A DNA stretch of 64,000 nucleotides from Mariniflexile fucanivorans (GTDB taxonomy: Bacteria > Bacteroidota > Bacteroidia > Flavobacteriales > Flavobacteriaceae), in the NCBI RefSeq assembly GCF_004341235.1, contig NZ_SLUP01000006.1:267443-331442 (forward strand). Direction: 5' to 3'. Below are positions 9,071-16,735 of the stretch, in pieces. The first letter of the stretch is position 1, and the number at the start of each line of letters is the position of its first letter. Below the pieces are notes generated by a model that saw only the letters and a program-made list of their open reading frames with translations, made no database searches and was not told the DNA's origin. The translations under genes were made by a program, and so were the position numbers.

Positions 9071-10990
9071 ATGAGATTAAAAAACCACATAATAACCAGT
9101 ATGGTCTTGGTGATAAACATGGCTGTTTTTTCACAATCTGGTTTGCAAAAAAAAGCAGATAATTTATTCAATAAGTTTTCATTTGTTGATGCAGCCCATG
9201 TGTATAAAGAACTTATCTCAAAAAACTACAATACCGATTACGCTACCAGACAATTATCAGATTGTTATGCCTATATGCGCAATCCAGATAGTGCGGTGGT
9301 TTACTATAAAAAAGTCATAGAACAACCTAATGTACCAAATCAATATTACTATAATTATGCTCAAGCATTACGTGGTGTTAAAGATTATAAAGAATCTCGG
9401 GTTTGGTTAAAGCGTTATAAAGATGAAGGTGGAGAAATTAATGAAGCTAACTTCCTAAAAGATAGTGATTTTATAAATAGTATCTTTAATGCAAAACCAC
9501 AGTATTTTCTAAAAGATGTTAATTTCAATTCTAAGTATAGCGATTTTGGTGCTTATGAAAAAGATGGAAGTCTTTATTTTGCTTCTTCAAGAGATGAAGG
9601 CGTATCATCAAAACATATATATGGTTGGAATGAAGAGCCTTTTTTAGATGTCTATGTAAAAGCTACATCTAGTAAAGACAGTATTGTAAATAACAAATTT
9701 AAATTACAAGGTGCTGTAAATACAATGTACCACGAAGGGCCTTTAACCATGTCAAAAGATGGTAAAACCATGTATTTTTCTAGAAACAATTTCAATAAAC
9801 AGGTTTTAGGAAAAACAGATGAAGGCATTACAAATCTTAAAATTTACAAAGCTGTTTTGGTTGATGGTAAATGGACAAACATTGAAGAATTACCTTTTAA
9901 TAGCAACACCTACTCTATTGCGCACCCAGCCTTAAATAGTGATGAAACGAAACTATATTTCACATCCGACATGCCTGGAGGTATTGGTGGTACAGATATT
10001 TATTATGTAGATATAGACAGTAATGGATATGGCACACCAAAAAATTTAGGAAGTACAGTAAATACCAATAAAAATGAAAGTTTTCCTTTTATAAACAATG
10101 AAGGCAATTTGTTTTTAGCTTCCGATGGACATCCTGGATTAGGATTACTTGATGTTTTTGGAACAGTTTCAGATGAAAATAATAACATTATTAGCGTTAT
10201 CAATCTGGGAACACCCGTAAATTCCAGCAAAGACGATTTCTCGTTCTTTATGAGTGAAGATGGCTTGTCAGGATACTTTGCTTCAAATAGGGATGGCGGT
10301 GTTGGCAGTGATGATATTTATGCTTTCGATAGAGTACCTCCATTAAAAATTGAAGGCACAGTTACTGATGCTGAAACAAATACTCCTATCGCAAATGCTA
10401 CTGTAACGTTGCTGGACAGTAACAGTAACCCTATTGCAACATTAAAAACAGATGAAAATGGATATTTTGACATTAATATAGATAGAGATACCGATTACTA
10501 CATTCAAGTTAAAAACGATGCGTATTTAGACAACACTATAGCGATAACCTCAAAAGGTATTAATAGAAGCGTAACAAGTATTAATGCAAACATCGCATTA
10601 AATCCTGATAGAAGTAAAACACCTATTATTGCAGAACTTCAAACTATTTATTTCGACTTTGATAGATACGCTATTAGAAAAGATAGCACACTTGAATTAG
10701 ATCGTATTGTAAACTTAATGAATACCACGCATCCAGATATGGTTATTAAAATTGAATCGCATACCGATTCTAGAGGTACTAAAAAATACAACGATATTTT
10801 ATCAGAAGAAAGAGCAAAAGCAACTTATGACTATTTAATAAATAAAGGCATAGATGCTTCTAGAATAAGTGAATATAAAGGTTTTGGTGAACAAAAATTA
10901 ACAAACCAATGCGATGGTACCATACCTTGCACAGAAGCACAACACCAGTTAAATAGACGTACACAGTTTATTGTTATTAGAATGGAATAA
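9071..10990 (+). CDS. PorE-like OmpA-family protein, tandem paralogue
   Basis: A 639-residue paralogue of the preceding gene with the same domains in the same order: signal peptide (AVFSQS), TPR-like region, propeller at about 160-425, carboxypeptidase-regulatory-like module opening K-I-E-G-T-V-T-D, and an OmpA domain with IESHTDSRG and NDILSEERA. The two proteins align over their whole length with few gaps, so they arose by tandem duplication. The gap between them is 68 bases. The locus ends in a strong terminator just downstream, so the adhesin, SprF and both PorE-like genes could form one transcription unit. Whether the copies are redundant or specialised cannot be seen. Confidence 0.85.
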   Translation: MRLKNHIITSMVLVINMAVFSQSGLQKKADNLFNKFSFVDAAHVYKELISKNYNTDYATRQLSDCYAYMRNPDSAVVYYKKVIEQPNVPNQYYYNYAQALRGVKDYKESRVWLKRYKDEGGEINEANFLKDSDFINSIFNAKPQYFLKDVNFNSKYSDFGAYEKDGSLYFASSRDEGVSSKHIYGWNEEPFLDVYVKATSSKDSIVNNKFKLQGAVNTMYHEGPLTMSKDGKTMYFSRNNFNKQVLGKTDEGITNLKIYKAVLVDGKWTNIEELPFNSNTYSIAHPALNSDETKLYFTSDMPGGIGGTDIYYVDIDSNGYGTPKNLGSTVNTNKNESFPFINNEGNLFLASDGHPGLGLLDVFGTVSDENNNIISVINLGTPVNSSKDDFSFFMSEDGLSGYFASNRDGGVGSDDIYAFDRVPPLKIEGTVTDAETNTPIANATVTLLDSNSNPIATLKTDENGYFDINIDRDTDYYIQVKNDAYLDNTIAITSKGINRSVTSINANIALNPDRSKTPIIAELQTIYFDFDRYAIRKDSTLELDRIVNLMNTTHPDMVIKIESHTDSRGTKKYNDILSEERAKATYDYLINKGIDASRISEYKGFGEQKLTNQCDGTIPCTEAQHQLNRRTQFIVIRME

Positions 10991-11011
10991 TTAATCTTTA
11001 TTCATAATATT

Positions 11012-11051
11012 AAAAAAACCACCAATAGGAAATTCCTTTTGGTGGTTTTTT
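11012..11051 (+). terminator. Rho-independent terminator after the PorE-like pair
   Basis: AAAAAACCACCAA pairs with TTGGTGGTTTTTT, with a second short stem AGGA/TCCT inside, followed by a T run. It lies 22 bases after the stop of the second PorE-like gene. A-tract symmetry means it could also act weakly on the other strand. Confidence 0.85.
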
Positions 11052-11170
11052 AATGAAATAAATTGTTGTAATAACATCAAAGTACTAAAAGCAAACTAAT
11101 TATCGATTGTTAATATACAATCATCAATATGGCTATCTTATAGTATTACTTTTAAAGAATATAATAAACC

Positions 11171-11665
11171 TTATTTTTTTATAAAAATATTGGTGTAATA
11201 CCATTTACCTTCGGCATTTTGCTCTGCAGCCAAATCAAAGTTAGTAAAGTCTCCTTCCATGTTCGCACGGTGTGCATCACTTTTTAACCAAGCTTTTACA
11301 ACCGATTCTGCAGAACTGTAACCATAAGCCACATTTTCAGTTACTTTAGTGGCACCTGCATTGGCTTTTAAGTAATCGCTTCTTTTATAAAAATTAGCAT
11401 GAGACACTACATTGTTATCCACCATATAATCGGTATGAGTAAATGCAACCGATTTTACCAAAGTCATATCAGAAAGGGCATTTAAACCCATATCTAAACG
11501 ATGGTTATTAATAAGATCAAGTATTTCTACTTCAATGGTTTTGGTTTCAGGAGTGGTAAGGCTTAATTCGATGTCGTTAACTTCATAATCATTGCTTTCT
11601 GTTGTACAGGAAAAGCAAAAAAAAGCAACTATGGCCACTAATGGCAATTTTGTTAAAAAATTCAT
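11171..11665 (-). CDS. CAP (SCP/PR-1) domain lipoprotein
   Basis: A 164-residue lipoprotein. The signal peptide ends in the lipobox-like FFCFSC, with Cys20 the likely lipidated residue. The CAP domain spans about 45-164 and shows the family features L-x-N-x-x-R near 53, H-T-x-x-M near 77, S-H-A-N-F near 88, E-N-V-A-Y-G near 109 and W-x-x-S-x-x-H-R near 126. Bacterial CAP proteins of this kind are extracytoplasmic; their biochemical role is poorly defined. It is separated from pdxH by about 150 bases and appears to be transcribed alone. Confidence 0.85.
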   Translation of the reverse strand: MNFLTKLPLVAIVAFFCFSCTTESNDYEVNDIELSLTTPETKTIEVEILDLINNHRLDMGLNALSDMTLVKSVAFTHTDYMVDNNVVSHANFYKRSDYLKANAGATKVTENVAYGYSSAESVVKAWLKSDAHRANMEGDFTNFDLAAEQNAEGKWYYTNIFIKK

Positions 11666-11816
11666 AAGTAGGTAATTTAGGTTTTATAAAATTACCCTTC
11701 ATATGCTCAAAAAAACGTTAATAAAATGTTAAAATCGTTTAAAAACAAGTCGTTTGTCGATATATAATGTGTTTAATCGTTGAACTGTATTTTTTTGTAA
11801 AAATAAACCTAATGCA

Positions 11817-12464
11817 TTAAGGAGACAATCTATTTATTGACCAATTGTAATCTGCTTGTAATTTATAATGTATTCTATCATGTAACCTATTAGGTCGCCC
11901 TTGCCAAAATTCCATCTCTAAAGGTATCACAATATAGCCTCCCCAATAATCGGGTCTTGGTATTTCTTTTCCTTCAAATTCTTTCTCTAAATCTGATAAC
12001 TTTTGTTCCAAAAAAGCTCTATCAGGTACAACTTCACTTTGGTGTGAAACTAAAGCTCCTAATTGGCTACCACGAGGTCTCGATTCAAAATAACCATCGC
12101 TTAAATTTTCAGCAATTTTTTCAGCTTTACCTTTTATAATTATTTGACGTTCGGCACCATGCCAAAAAAAAGATAAACATACATTTGGATTTTGTGCTAT
12201 AGCTTTTCCTTTTTCACTATCATAATTGGTGTAAAAAATAAAGCCTTCGTATGTAAAACGTTTTAAGAGAACGACCCTACTTTTAGGAAATCCATCTAAA
12301 CCAATCGTGCTAACAGTCATGGCATTAGTTTCATCATCACTAAAAAACTTATCAACCTCATAAAACCATTTTTGAAATAATTCAATTGGGTTTTCTGGTG
12401 CATTCTCTAATAGAAGTTCACTTTTTTCGTATGATTTTCTATAATTACTTAAATCTTGTTCCAT
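11817..12464 (-). CDS. pdxH: Pyridoxamine 5'-phosphate oxidase
   Basis: A 215-residue FMN enzyme that oxidises pyridoxamine or pyridoxine 5'-phosphate to pyridoxal 5'-phosphate, the last step of vitamin B6 synthesis and salvage. Full length for the family. Visible motifs are P-x-S-R-V-V-L-L-K near 59, FYTNYDSEKG near 76, W-x-x-x-x-R-Q-I near 100, S-R-P-R-G-S-Q-L-G-A near 127 and the C-terminal E-F-W-Q-G-R-P-N-R-L-H-D-R substrate-binding motif. It is divergent from the small gene at 12552, so the 87-base gap should hold both promoters. Confidence 0.95.
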   Translation of the reverse strand: MEQDLSNYRKSYEKSELLLENAPENPIELFQKWFYEVDKFFSDDETNAMTVSTIGLDGFPKSRVVLLKRFTYEGFIFYTNYDSEKGKAIAQNPNVCLSFFWHGAERQIIIKGKAEKIAENLSDGYFESRPRGSQLGALVSHQSEVVPDRAFLEQKLSDLEKEFEGKEIPRPDYWGGYIVIPLEMEFWQGRPNRLHDRIHYKLQADYNWSINRLSP

Positions 12465-12551
12465 AGTTACAAAATAACAAAAATTTATTTTTCTATTTTG
12501 AATAATTGTATCGATAAACTTTATAAATTAGTATATACCTAACTAACATAT

Positions 12552-12968
12552 ATGAAGTTTGAAAATTCTGAGTTTTTTAAACTGAAACACAACAAATTAG
12601 AAATGCCATTTGGCAATTTTTATTTTTTTAAAACCTTCATTATTTCTGAAATAAACGAAGGAATACACTTCGATTGGGAAATGATTCAGGAAGTCATGGT
12701 ACATGTTGTAGAGTTTTATGGTACCGATGCTAAATTAGGCTATATTTCTAACCGAGTGAATTCTTATTCTACAAATCCCCAAGCATGGAACAAAGTTCAA
12801 AAAAAGTATAATATTATTATAGCTGGGGCCATTGTTACTTATAATAAAATGATTTATTTGAATGCTACTCTAGAGAAAAGAATAGCGAAAACCAAAATAA
12901 AACGATGCTTTACTTTAGCAGAAGCTATAGATTGTATTTTAGATTTGAAAGAATCTAAAAATGAATAA
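12552..12968 (+). CDS. Small STAS/SpoIIAA-like protein, paralogue 1
   Basis: A 138-residue cytoplasmic protein without signal peptide or membrane segment. It resembles the neighbouring gene at 13111 along its whole length. Shared positions include FG-x-F near 20, h-x-x-DW-x-x-I-Q near 39, G-x-I-S-N-x-V-N-S-Y-S near 63, P-x-x-W, AIV-x-Y-N, ATLEK and a final T-L-x-E-A. The alternating strand and helix pattern suggests a small STAS or SpoIIAA-like fold, which is an inference. No catalytic motif is visible, and function is unknown. Confidence 0.7.
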   Translation: MKFENSEFFKLKHNKLEMPFGNFYFFKTFIISEINEGIHFDWEMIQEVMVHVVEFYGTDAKLGYISNRVNSYSTNPQAWNKVQKKYNIIIAGAIVTYNKMIYLNATLEKRIAKTKIKRCFTLAEAIDCILDLKESKNE

Positions 12969-13110
12969 ATTAAGCTTTTTAAGTAATTTTTTTTTGATTT
13001 CAAAATACATCTTTAAAGTCTGTTTTTAACCATAAAAACTACTTAAATAATATATACTTAACCTAAAAGGTCTTTTCACTTTTAAAAAAAAGTTGTATTA
13101 TTACTAGATA

Positions 13111-13512
13111 ATGAGATTTGAAGAGTACATAAACCTTTCAGAATTTAGTCATAAAAAAATACAACTTTCGTTTGGGAAGTTTTTTATTTGTGACCATTTT
13201 GTGGTAGCCGAATTGAACCATGAAATACATGTTGATTGGTCAATAATTCAAAAAATTGCAAACATGATTATTGAACAATATGGTTATTCAAAAAAAATTG
13301 GGTTTATTTCCAATAAAGTAAATTCGTATTCTATAGATCCATATGTTTGGGTAACATTTAGTAAAGAGTACGATTTTATTGAAGCCGCAGCCATCGTTTG
13401 GTACAACGACGCTGGTTTTATGAGTGCAACTTTAGAAAAAATGTTTTTAAAAAACAGTGTTAAACTTTGCGAAACTTTAGACGAAGCTGTTCTATATATT
13501 CTAAATTCTTAA
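13111..13512 (+). CDS. Small STAS/SpoIIAA-like protein, paralogue 2
   Basis: A 133-residue paralogue of the gene at 12552, with the same conserved DW-x-x-I-Q, ISN-x-VNSYS, W, AIV-x-YN and ATLEK positions but divergent elsewhere. The two genes point the same way and are 142 bases apart, so each may have its own promoter. It ends only 4 bases from the stop of rnz on the other strand, and no terminator is visible in that gap, so converging transcription is likely. Function is not known. Confidence 0.7.
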   Translation: MRFEEYINLSEFSHKKIQLSFGKFFICDHFVVAELNHEIHVDWSIIQKIANMIIEQYGYSKKIGFISNKVNSYSIDPYVWVTFSKEYDFIEAAAIVWYNDAGFMSATLEKMFLKNSVKLCETLDEAVLYILNS

Positions 13513-13516
13513 GAAA

Positions 13517-14422
13517 TTAAAAATTAAACGTTTTACCGTCATCACATAGTTCTACGTTTTCAAAAATCTCTTGAGCTTCTTCTCTAAAGGGATTTAAGCT
13601 GTCGTAACGTATAGAATAATGCCCAAGCAATAAAGTCCCCACATTGGCTTGTTTCGCAATACTTGCAGCTTCTTTTGCCGTAGAATGCTTTGTTTTTAGT
13701 GCTAAATGCGCATGCTTCTCCAAAAAAGTAGATTCGTGGTATAGCACATCGGCGTTTTTTATAACAGGAACAATATCTTCCTTATACATAGTATCGCTAC
13801 AAAAAGCATAACTTTTTGGTTTAGCACCTGGTAATGTTACGGTTTCGTTTTTTATAAGAACTCCATCTTCATTTTCAACATCAAAACCTTGAGCCAATTT
13901 TCTATAATAAGCAACGTTAATATTGGCTTCTTCAACCAAATTGATATCTAATTTGCGATTGCCTTCTTTTTCCTTAAAAAAATAGCCGTTGGTATAAATT
14001 CGATGGTTTAACGGAATGGTGTAAACTTCGACTTCTTCATCTTCAAAAATTAATTCAGAATCATTTGAAGTTAACTCATGAAAAATAAGCTGATAGTTGG
14101 TCCAAGAATCTGCCAATTTCATTTGAAGCGTTACTATTTCTTTAATGCCTTTGGGGCCATAAACATGTAATTCTGTTTCGCGTGTAAGCAATCTGAATGT
14201 TGAAATTAAGCCAACTAAACCAAAAAAATGATCACCATGTAAGTGTGAAATAAAAATATGTTTGATGCGGTTAAACTTAATTTTATGTTTGCGTAGTTCC
14301 ACCTGAGTACCTTCACCACAATCTATTAAAAACATATGATTGTTTATTTCTAATACTTGCGATGTGGTATTTGTTAAAGCTCTTGGTGTGGCACTATAAC
14401 AACCTAATATGGTTAATTTCAT
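13517..14422 (-). CDS. rnz: Ribonuclease Z
   Basis: A 301-residue metallo-beta-lactamase-fold endonuclease that removes 3' trailers from tRNA precursors. The zinc-binding motif S-H-L-H-G-D-H is at residues 59-65 (His60, His62, Asp64, His65); further ligands are in the C-S-D-T region near 208 and in G-H-Y-S near 267. Y-H-E-S-T-F near 228 is the expected late motif. Length is normal. It is the last gene of a minus-strand group pyrR, pyrB, STAS-like, rnz. Confidence 0.95.
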   Translation of the reverse strand: MKLTILGCYSATPRALTNTTSQVLEINNHMFLIDCGEGTQVELRKHKIKFNRIKHIFISHLHGDHFFGLVGLISTFRLLTRETELHVYGPKGIKEIVTLQMKLADSWTNYQLIFHELTSNDSELIFEDEEVEVYTIPLNHRIYTNGYFFKEKEGNRKLDINLVEEANINVAYYRKLAQGFDVENEDGVLIKNETVTLPGAKPKSYAFCSDTMYKEDIVPVIKNADVLYHESTFLEKHAHLALKTKHSTAKEAASIAKQANVGTLLLGHYSIRYDSLNPFREEAQEIFENVELCDDGKTFNF

Positions 14423-14489
14423 TTAATATTAGTTTATAGGTTTATGAGAAAGGTTATAAGATTATGAGGTTATATGTCAATTAAAAAAT

Positions 14490-14544
14490 AAACTCATAAA
14501 CCTTAAGCATATAAACTCATAAACATATAAACTCATAAACATTT
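14490..14544. repeat. Octamer array AAACNNAT, locus 1 (rnz / STAS gap)
   Basis: Units AAACTCAT, AAACCTTA, a 7-base spacer, then AAACTCAT, AAACATAT, AAACTCAT, AAACATTT, all in 8-base register on the plus strand. It fills the gap between the STAS-like gene and rnz. Similar arrays occur at four other gaps in this window. Confidence 0.8.
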
Positions 14545-14546
14545 TT

Positions 14547-14879
14547 TTAAAAGCCTAAATCGCGTTCCATTTCTTCCATTTCTATAATATCGTACGCTTC
14601 TTGAGAGGTTGGTACAACGACTATTTCATCTGGAACGATGCTTAAATCTATTTTATCTGAAACTATTACAAAAGAATGTTTTGTAGCTCGATGTGTGTTT
14701 GATAGCTCTAAAAATTCAACAATATCTTGTAAGCCCAATTTATTTAAGGAAGATAATGCTACAATAATATTATTGTTTTTGAACTTAGGATATAAAGCCT
14801 GTATTTTTTTTACTAATTCAACAATCGTCGCTTTTTCCTGAGTGATGATTGAAATAGTTCCGTCTTGATCTATAATCAT
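14547..14879 (-). CDS. STAS-like protein next to rnz
   Basis: A 110-residue small cytoplasmic protein. It starts with a strand, turn and strand (MIIDQDGTISIIT), followed by a helix and a VALSSLNKLGLQDIVEFL segment that looks like the core of a STAS or anti-sigma-antagonist-like fold, and ends in an acidic helix (EMEEMERDLGF). No phosphorylatable serine motif is certain. Its place between rnz and pyrB suggests that homologues in databases may carry the name ribonuclease Z by proximity; it has no metallo-beta-lactamase motif. It abuts pyrB, with a 3-base gap. Confidence 0.75.
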   Translation of the reverse strand: MIIDQDGTISIITQEKATIVELVKKIQALYPKFKNNNIIVALSSLNKLGLQDIVEFLELSNTHRATKHSFVIVSDKIDLSIVPDEIVVVPTSQEAYDIIEMEEMERDLGF

Positions 14880-14882
14880 GAT

Positions 14883-15812
14883 TTACTGTTTTATTTTTGA
14901 AGCTAATAAATAAATAACGGCCATCCTAATGGCAACACCATTTTGTACTTGATCCAATATGATGGATTGCTTAGAATCTGCTACATCACTTGTAATCTCA
15001 ACACCTCTGTTTATGGGTCCCGGATGCATGATGGTTATTTCTTTATTTAATGAATCTAGTAACTCTTTATTTACTCCAAATTGTTGTGTATATTCTCTTG
15101 TTGATGGAAAATAACTAATATCCATACGTTCATTTTGCACCCTTAACATATTTGCTACATCACACCAATTTAATGCTTTGCGTAAGTCTGTTTCAACTTT
15201 AACTCCAAGAGAATCTATGAATTTTGGTAATAATGTTTTTGGCCCACAGACCATGACTTGAGCGCCTTGTAATTGTAGTGCAAATATATTGGAAAGTGCT
15301 ACCCTACTGTGTAAAATATCACCAACTATAACTACCTTTTTGCCTGCAACATCACCCAGTTTTTCTCTTATAGAATAGGAATCTAATAAAGCTTGTGTTG
15401 GGTGTTCATGTGCGCCATCTCCAGCATTAATAATACTTGCTTTTACGTGTTTTGATAAGAATACGCCTGCACCTGGGTTTGGGTGCCTCATAACAACCAT
15501 ATCTACTTTCATAGATAAAATGTTATTCACGGTATCTATTAATGTTTCTCCTTTTTTTACTGAAGATTGTGAGGATGAAAAATTAAGTACATCGGCAGAT
15601 AATCGTTTTTCAGCTAACTCAAAAGAGAGTTTTGTTCTGGTTGAATTTTCGAAAAAAAGATTGGCAATAGTAATATCTCGAAGCGAAGGCACTTTTTTAA
15701 TGGGACGGTTAATCACTTCTTTAAAATGATCGGCAGTTTCAAAAATAAGTTGAATATCTTGTTTATTTAGATATTTGATTCCTAATAAGTGATTGACACT
15801 TAATTCGCTCAT
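14883..15812 (-). CDS. pyrB: Aspartate carbamoyltransferase, catalytic subunit
   Basis: A 309-residue enzyme that condenses carbamoyl phosphate and aspartate to N-carbamoyl-aspartate, the committed step of pyrimidine synthesis. The carbamoyl-phosphate loop is F-F-E-N-S-T-R-T-K at residues 53-61 (the last position is Lys where STRTR is commonest). H-P-T-Q-A-L-L-D near 137, V-G-D-I-L-H-S-R near 163 and H-P-G-P-I-N-R-G near 264 are present. No pyrI regulatory subunit is nearby. It follows pyrR on the same strand after a 96-base gap that contains an octamer array. Confidence 0.95.
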   Translation of the reverse strand: MSELSVNHLLGIKYLNKQDIQLIFETADHFKEVINRPIKKVPSLRDITIANLFFENSTRTKLSFELAEKRLSADVLNFSSSQSSVKKGETLIDTVNNILSMKVDMVVMRHPNPGAGVFLSKHVKASIINAGDGAHEHPTQALLDSYSIREKLGDVAGKKVVIVGDILHSRVALSNIFALQLQGAQVMVCGPKTLLPKFIDSLGVKVETDLRKALNWCDVANMLRVQNERMDISYFPSTREYTQQFGVNKELLDSLNKEITIMHPGPINRGVEITSDVADSKQSIILDQVQNGVAIRMAVIYLLASKIKQ

Positions 15813-15820
15813 TCTCTTAG

Positions 15821-15860
15821 TTTAAAAGTTTATAAGTTTAAAAGTTTATAAGTTTATAAA
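15821..15860. repeat. Octamer array AAACNNAT, locus 2 (pyrB / pyrR gap)
   Basis: Five 8-base units alternating TTTAAAAG and TTTATAAG on the plus strand, which on the minus (coding) strand read as AAACTTAT / AAACTTTT. The array begins 8 bases before the pyrB start codon. Confidence 0.8.
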
Positions 15861-15908
15861 GTTGCAAGTGCATTTTTTAAACTGAAACTTATCATTATCA
15901 ATTGATTT

Positions 15909-16448
15909 CTATTTTTCTATTAAGTAAACGGAATCTTCATTATCATATTCTTTCCAGTTTACTTTTACCTTTTCATTATTTATAACATCTACTTGTCTGC
16001 CTCTGTAATTTGGCTGAATGGGTAAATGCCTGCTAAAACGCCTATCAATAAGCGTTAAAAGTTCAATTTCATTGGGTCTACCAAACGATTGAATGGCCGT
16101 TAATGCAGCACGAATACTTCTTCCGGTATACAATACATCATCAATAAAAACAACGTTTTTATCTTCAACTAAAAAATTAATTTGAGTGGCGTTGGCTTCT
16201 AGTGGCTTTTCGCCTCTTCGAAAATCGTCTCTAAAAAAAGTGATATCTAAATGTCCTAATTGAATGTTTTTAACTTTATAATCTTCTCGTAATATTTTAG
16301 CTATTCTATCGGCTAAAAACACGCCACGTGGCTGTAAACCAATAAGAACGGTGTTAGAGAAGTCGTTATGTTTTTCAATAAGTTGACAAGCCAATCGGTG
16401 AAGAATGATGTTTACCTCTTTTTCGTTAAGTAAAACTTTTTGACTCAT
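15909..16448 (-). CDS. pyrR: PyrR: pyr regulator / uracil phosphoribosyltransferase
   Basis: A 179-residue phosphoribosyltransferase-fold protein. In Firmicutes PyrR binds pyr mRNA and attenuates transcription in response to UMP, and it also has uracil phosphoribosyltransferase activity. The PRPP-binding motif V-V-F-I-D-D-V-L-Y-T-G-R-S is at about 99-111, and the L-I-G-L-Q-P-R-G-V loop is at about 36-44. Its position upstream of pyrB supports a pyrimidine role. No clear anti-terminator structure was found between it and pyrB, so RNA-based control here is unproven. Two TAnnTTTG-like boxes lie within 35 bases upstream of the start. Confidence 0.92.
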   Translation of the reverse strand: MSQKVLLNEKEVNIILHRLACQLIEKHNDFSNTVLIGLQPRGVFLADRIAKILREDYKVKNIQLGHLDITFFRDDFRRGEKPLEANATQINFLVEDKNVVFIDDVLYTGRSIRAALTAIQSFGRPNEIELLTLIDRRFSRHLPIQPNYRGRQVDVINNEKVKVNWKEYDNEDSVYLIEK

Positions 16449-16559
16449 ATGCTATCCAAACGTATTCGGGTTACAAATGTAATGTAAAATATTAGAAATT
16501 GAAATATAAATAATTGATACTTGTGAAAGTTTTATAACCTTAATAAATAATGACTGTTC

Positions 16560-16657
16560 TTTGGATAGTGCGTGAGGGATAGCAGTGAAAATCCTTTTTA
16601 TGAGGCACGAATAAAAAGATTGCAACGGATAGCCCGACCCTTTAGGGGCACGCCCAA
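16560..16657. ncRNA. Candidate structured RNA between pyrR and rpsA
   Basis: A compact GC-richer element in an AT-rich gap. GCGTG (16570-16574) pairs with CACGC (16649-16653) as a closing stem. Inside, ATCCTTTTTAT pairs with ATAAAAAGAT apart from one bulge, and CCC-TTTA-GGGG forms a small hairpin. Two copies of GGATAGC-like sequence (GGGATAGC near 16577, CGGATAGCCCG near 16626) are notable. It resembles an element I associate with Bacteroidota intergenic regions and may correspond to the Flavo-1 motif, but I cannot confirm that. The transcribed strand is undecided. Confidence 0.5.
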
Positions 16658-16669
16658 AATATTTAAATA

Positions 16670-16702
16670 AAAAAAAGCCTCCAATTTCTTGAAGGCTTTA
16701 AT
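16670..16702 (-). terminator. Terminator of rpsA
   Basis: On the minus strand AAAGCCTTCAA is followed by TTGGAGGCTTT and a run of eight T. It lies 34 bases past the rpsA stop codon. Read on the plus strand it could also terminate an RNA from the 16560-16657 element, though less strongly. Confidence 0.8.
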
Positions 16703-16735
16703 TTTATAAATGAATTTTTAGCTTAAAACCGCAAA

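Noticed and set aside
13517..14879. Naming the gene at 14547 ribonuclease Z
   Set aside because: It has no metallo-beta-lactamase motif; the true rnz with H-x-H-x-D-H is the neighbouring gene.
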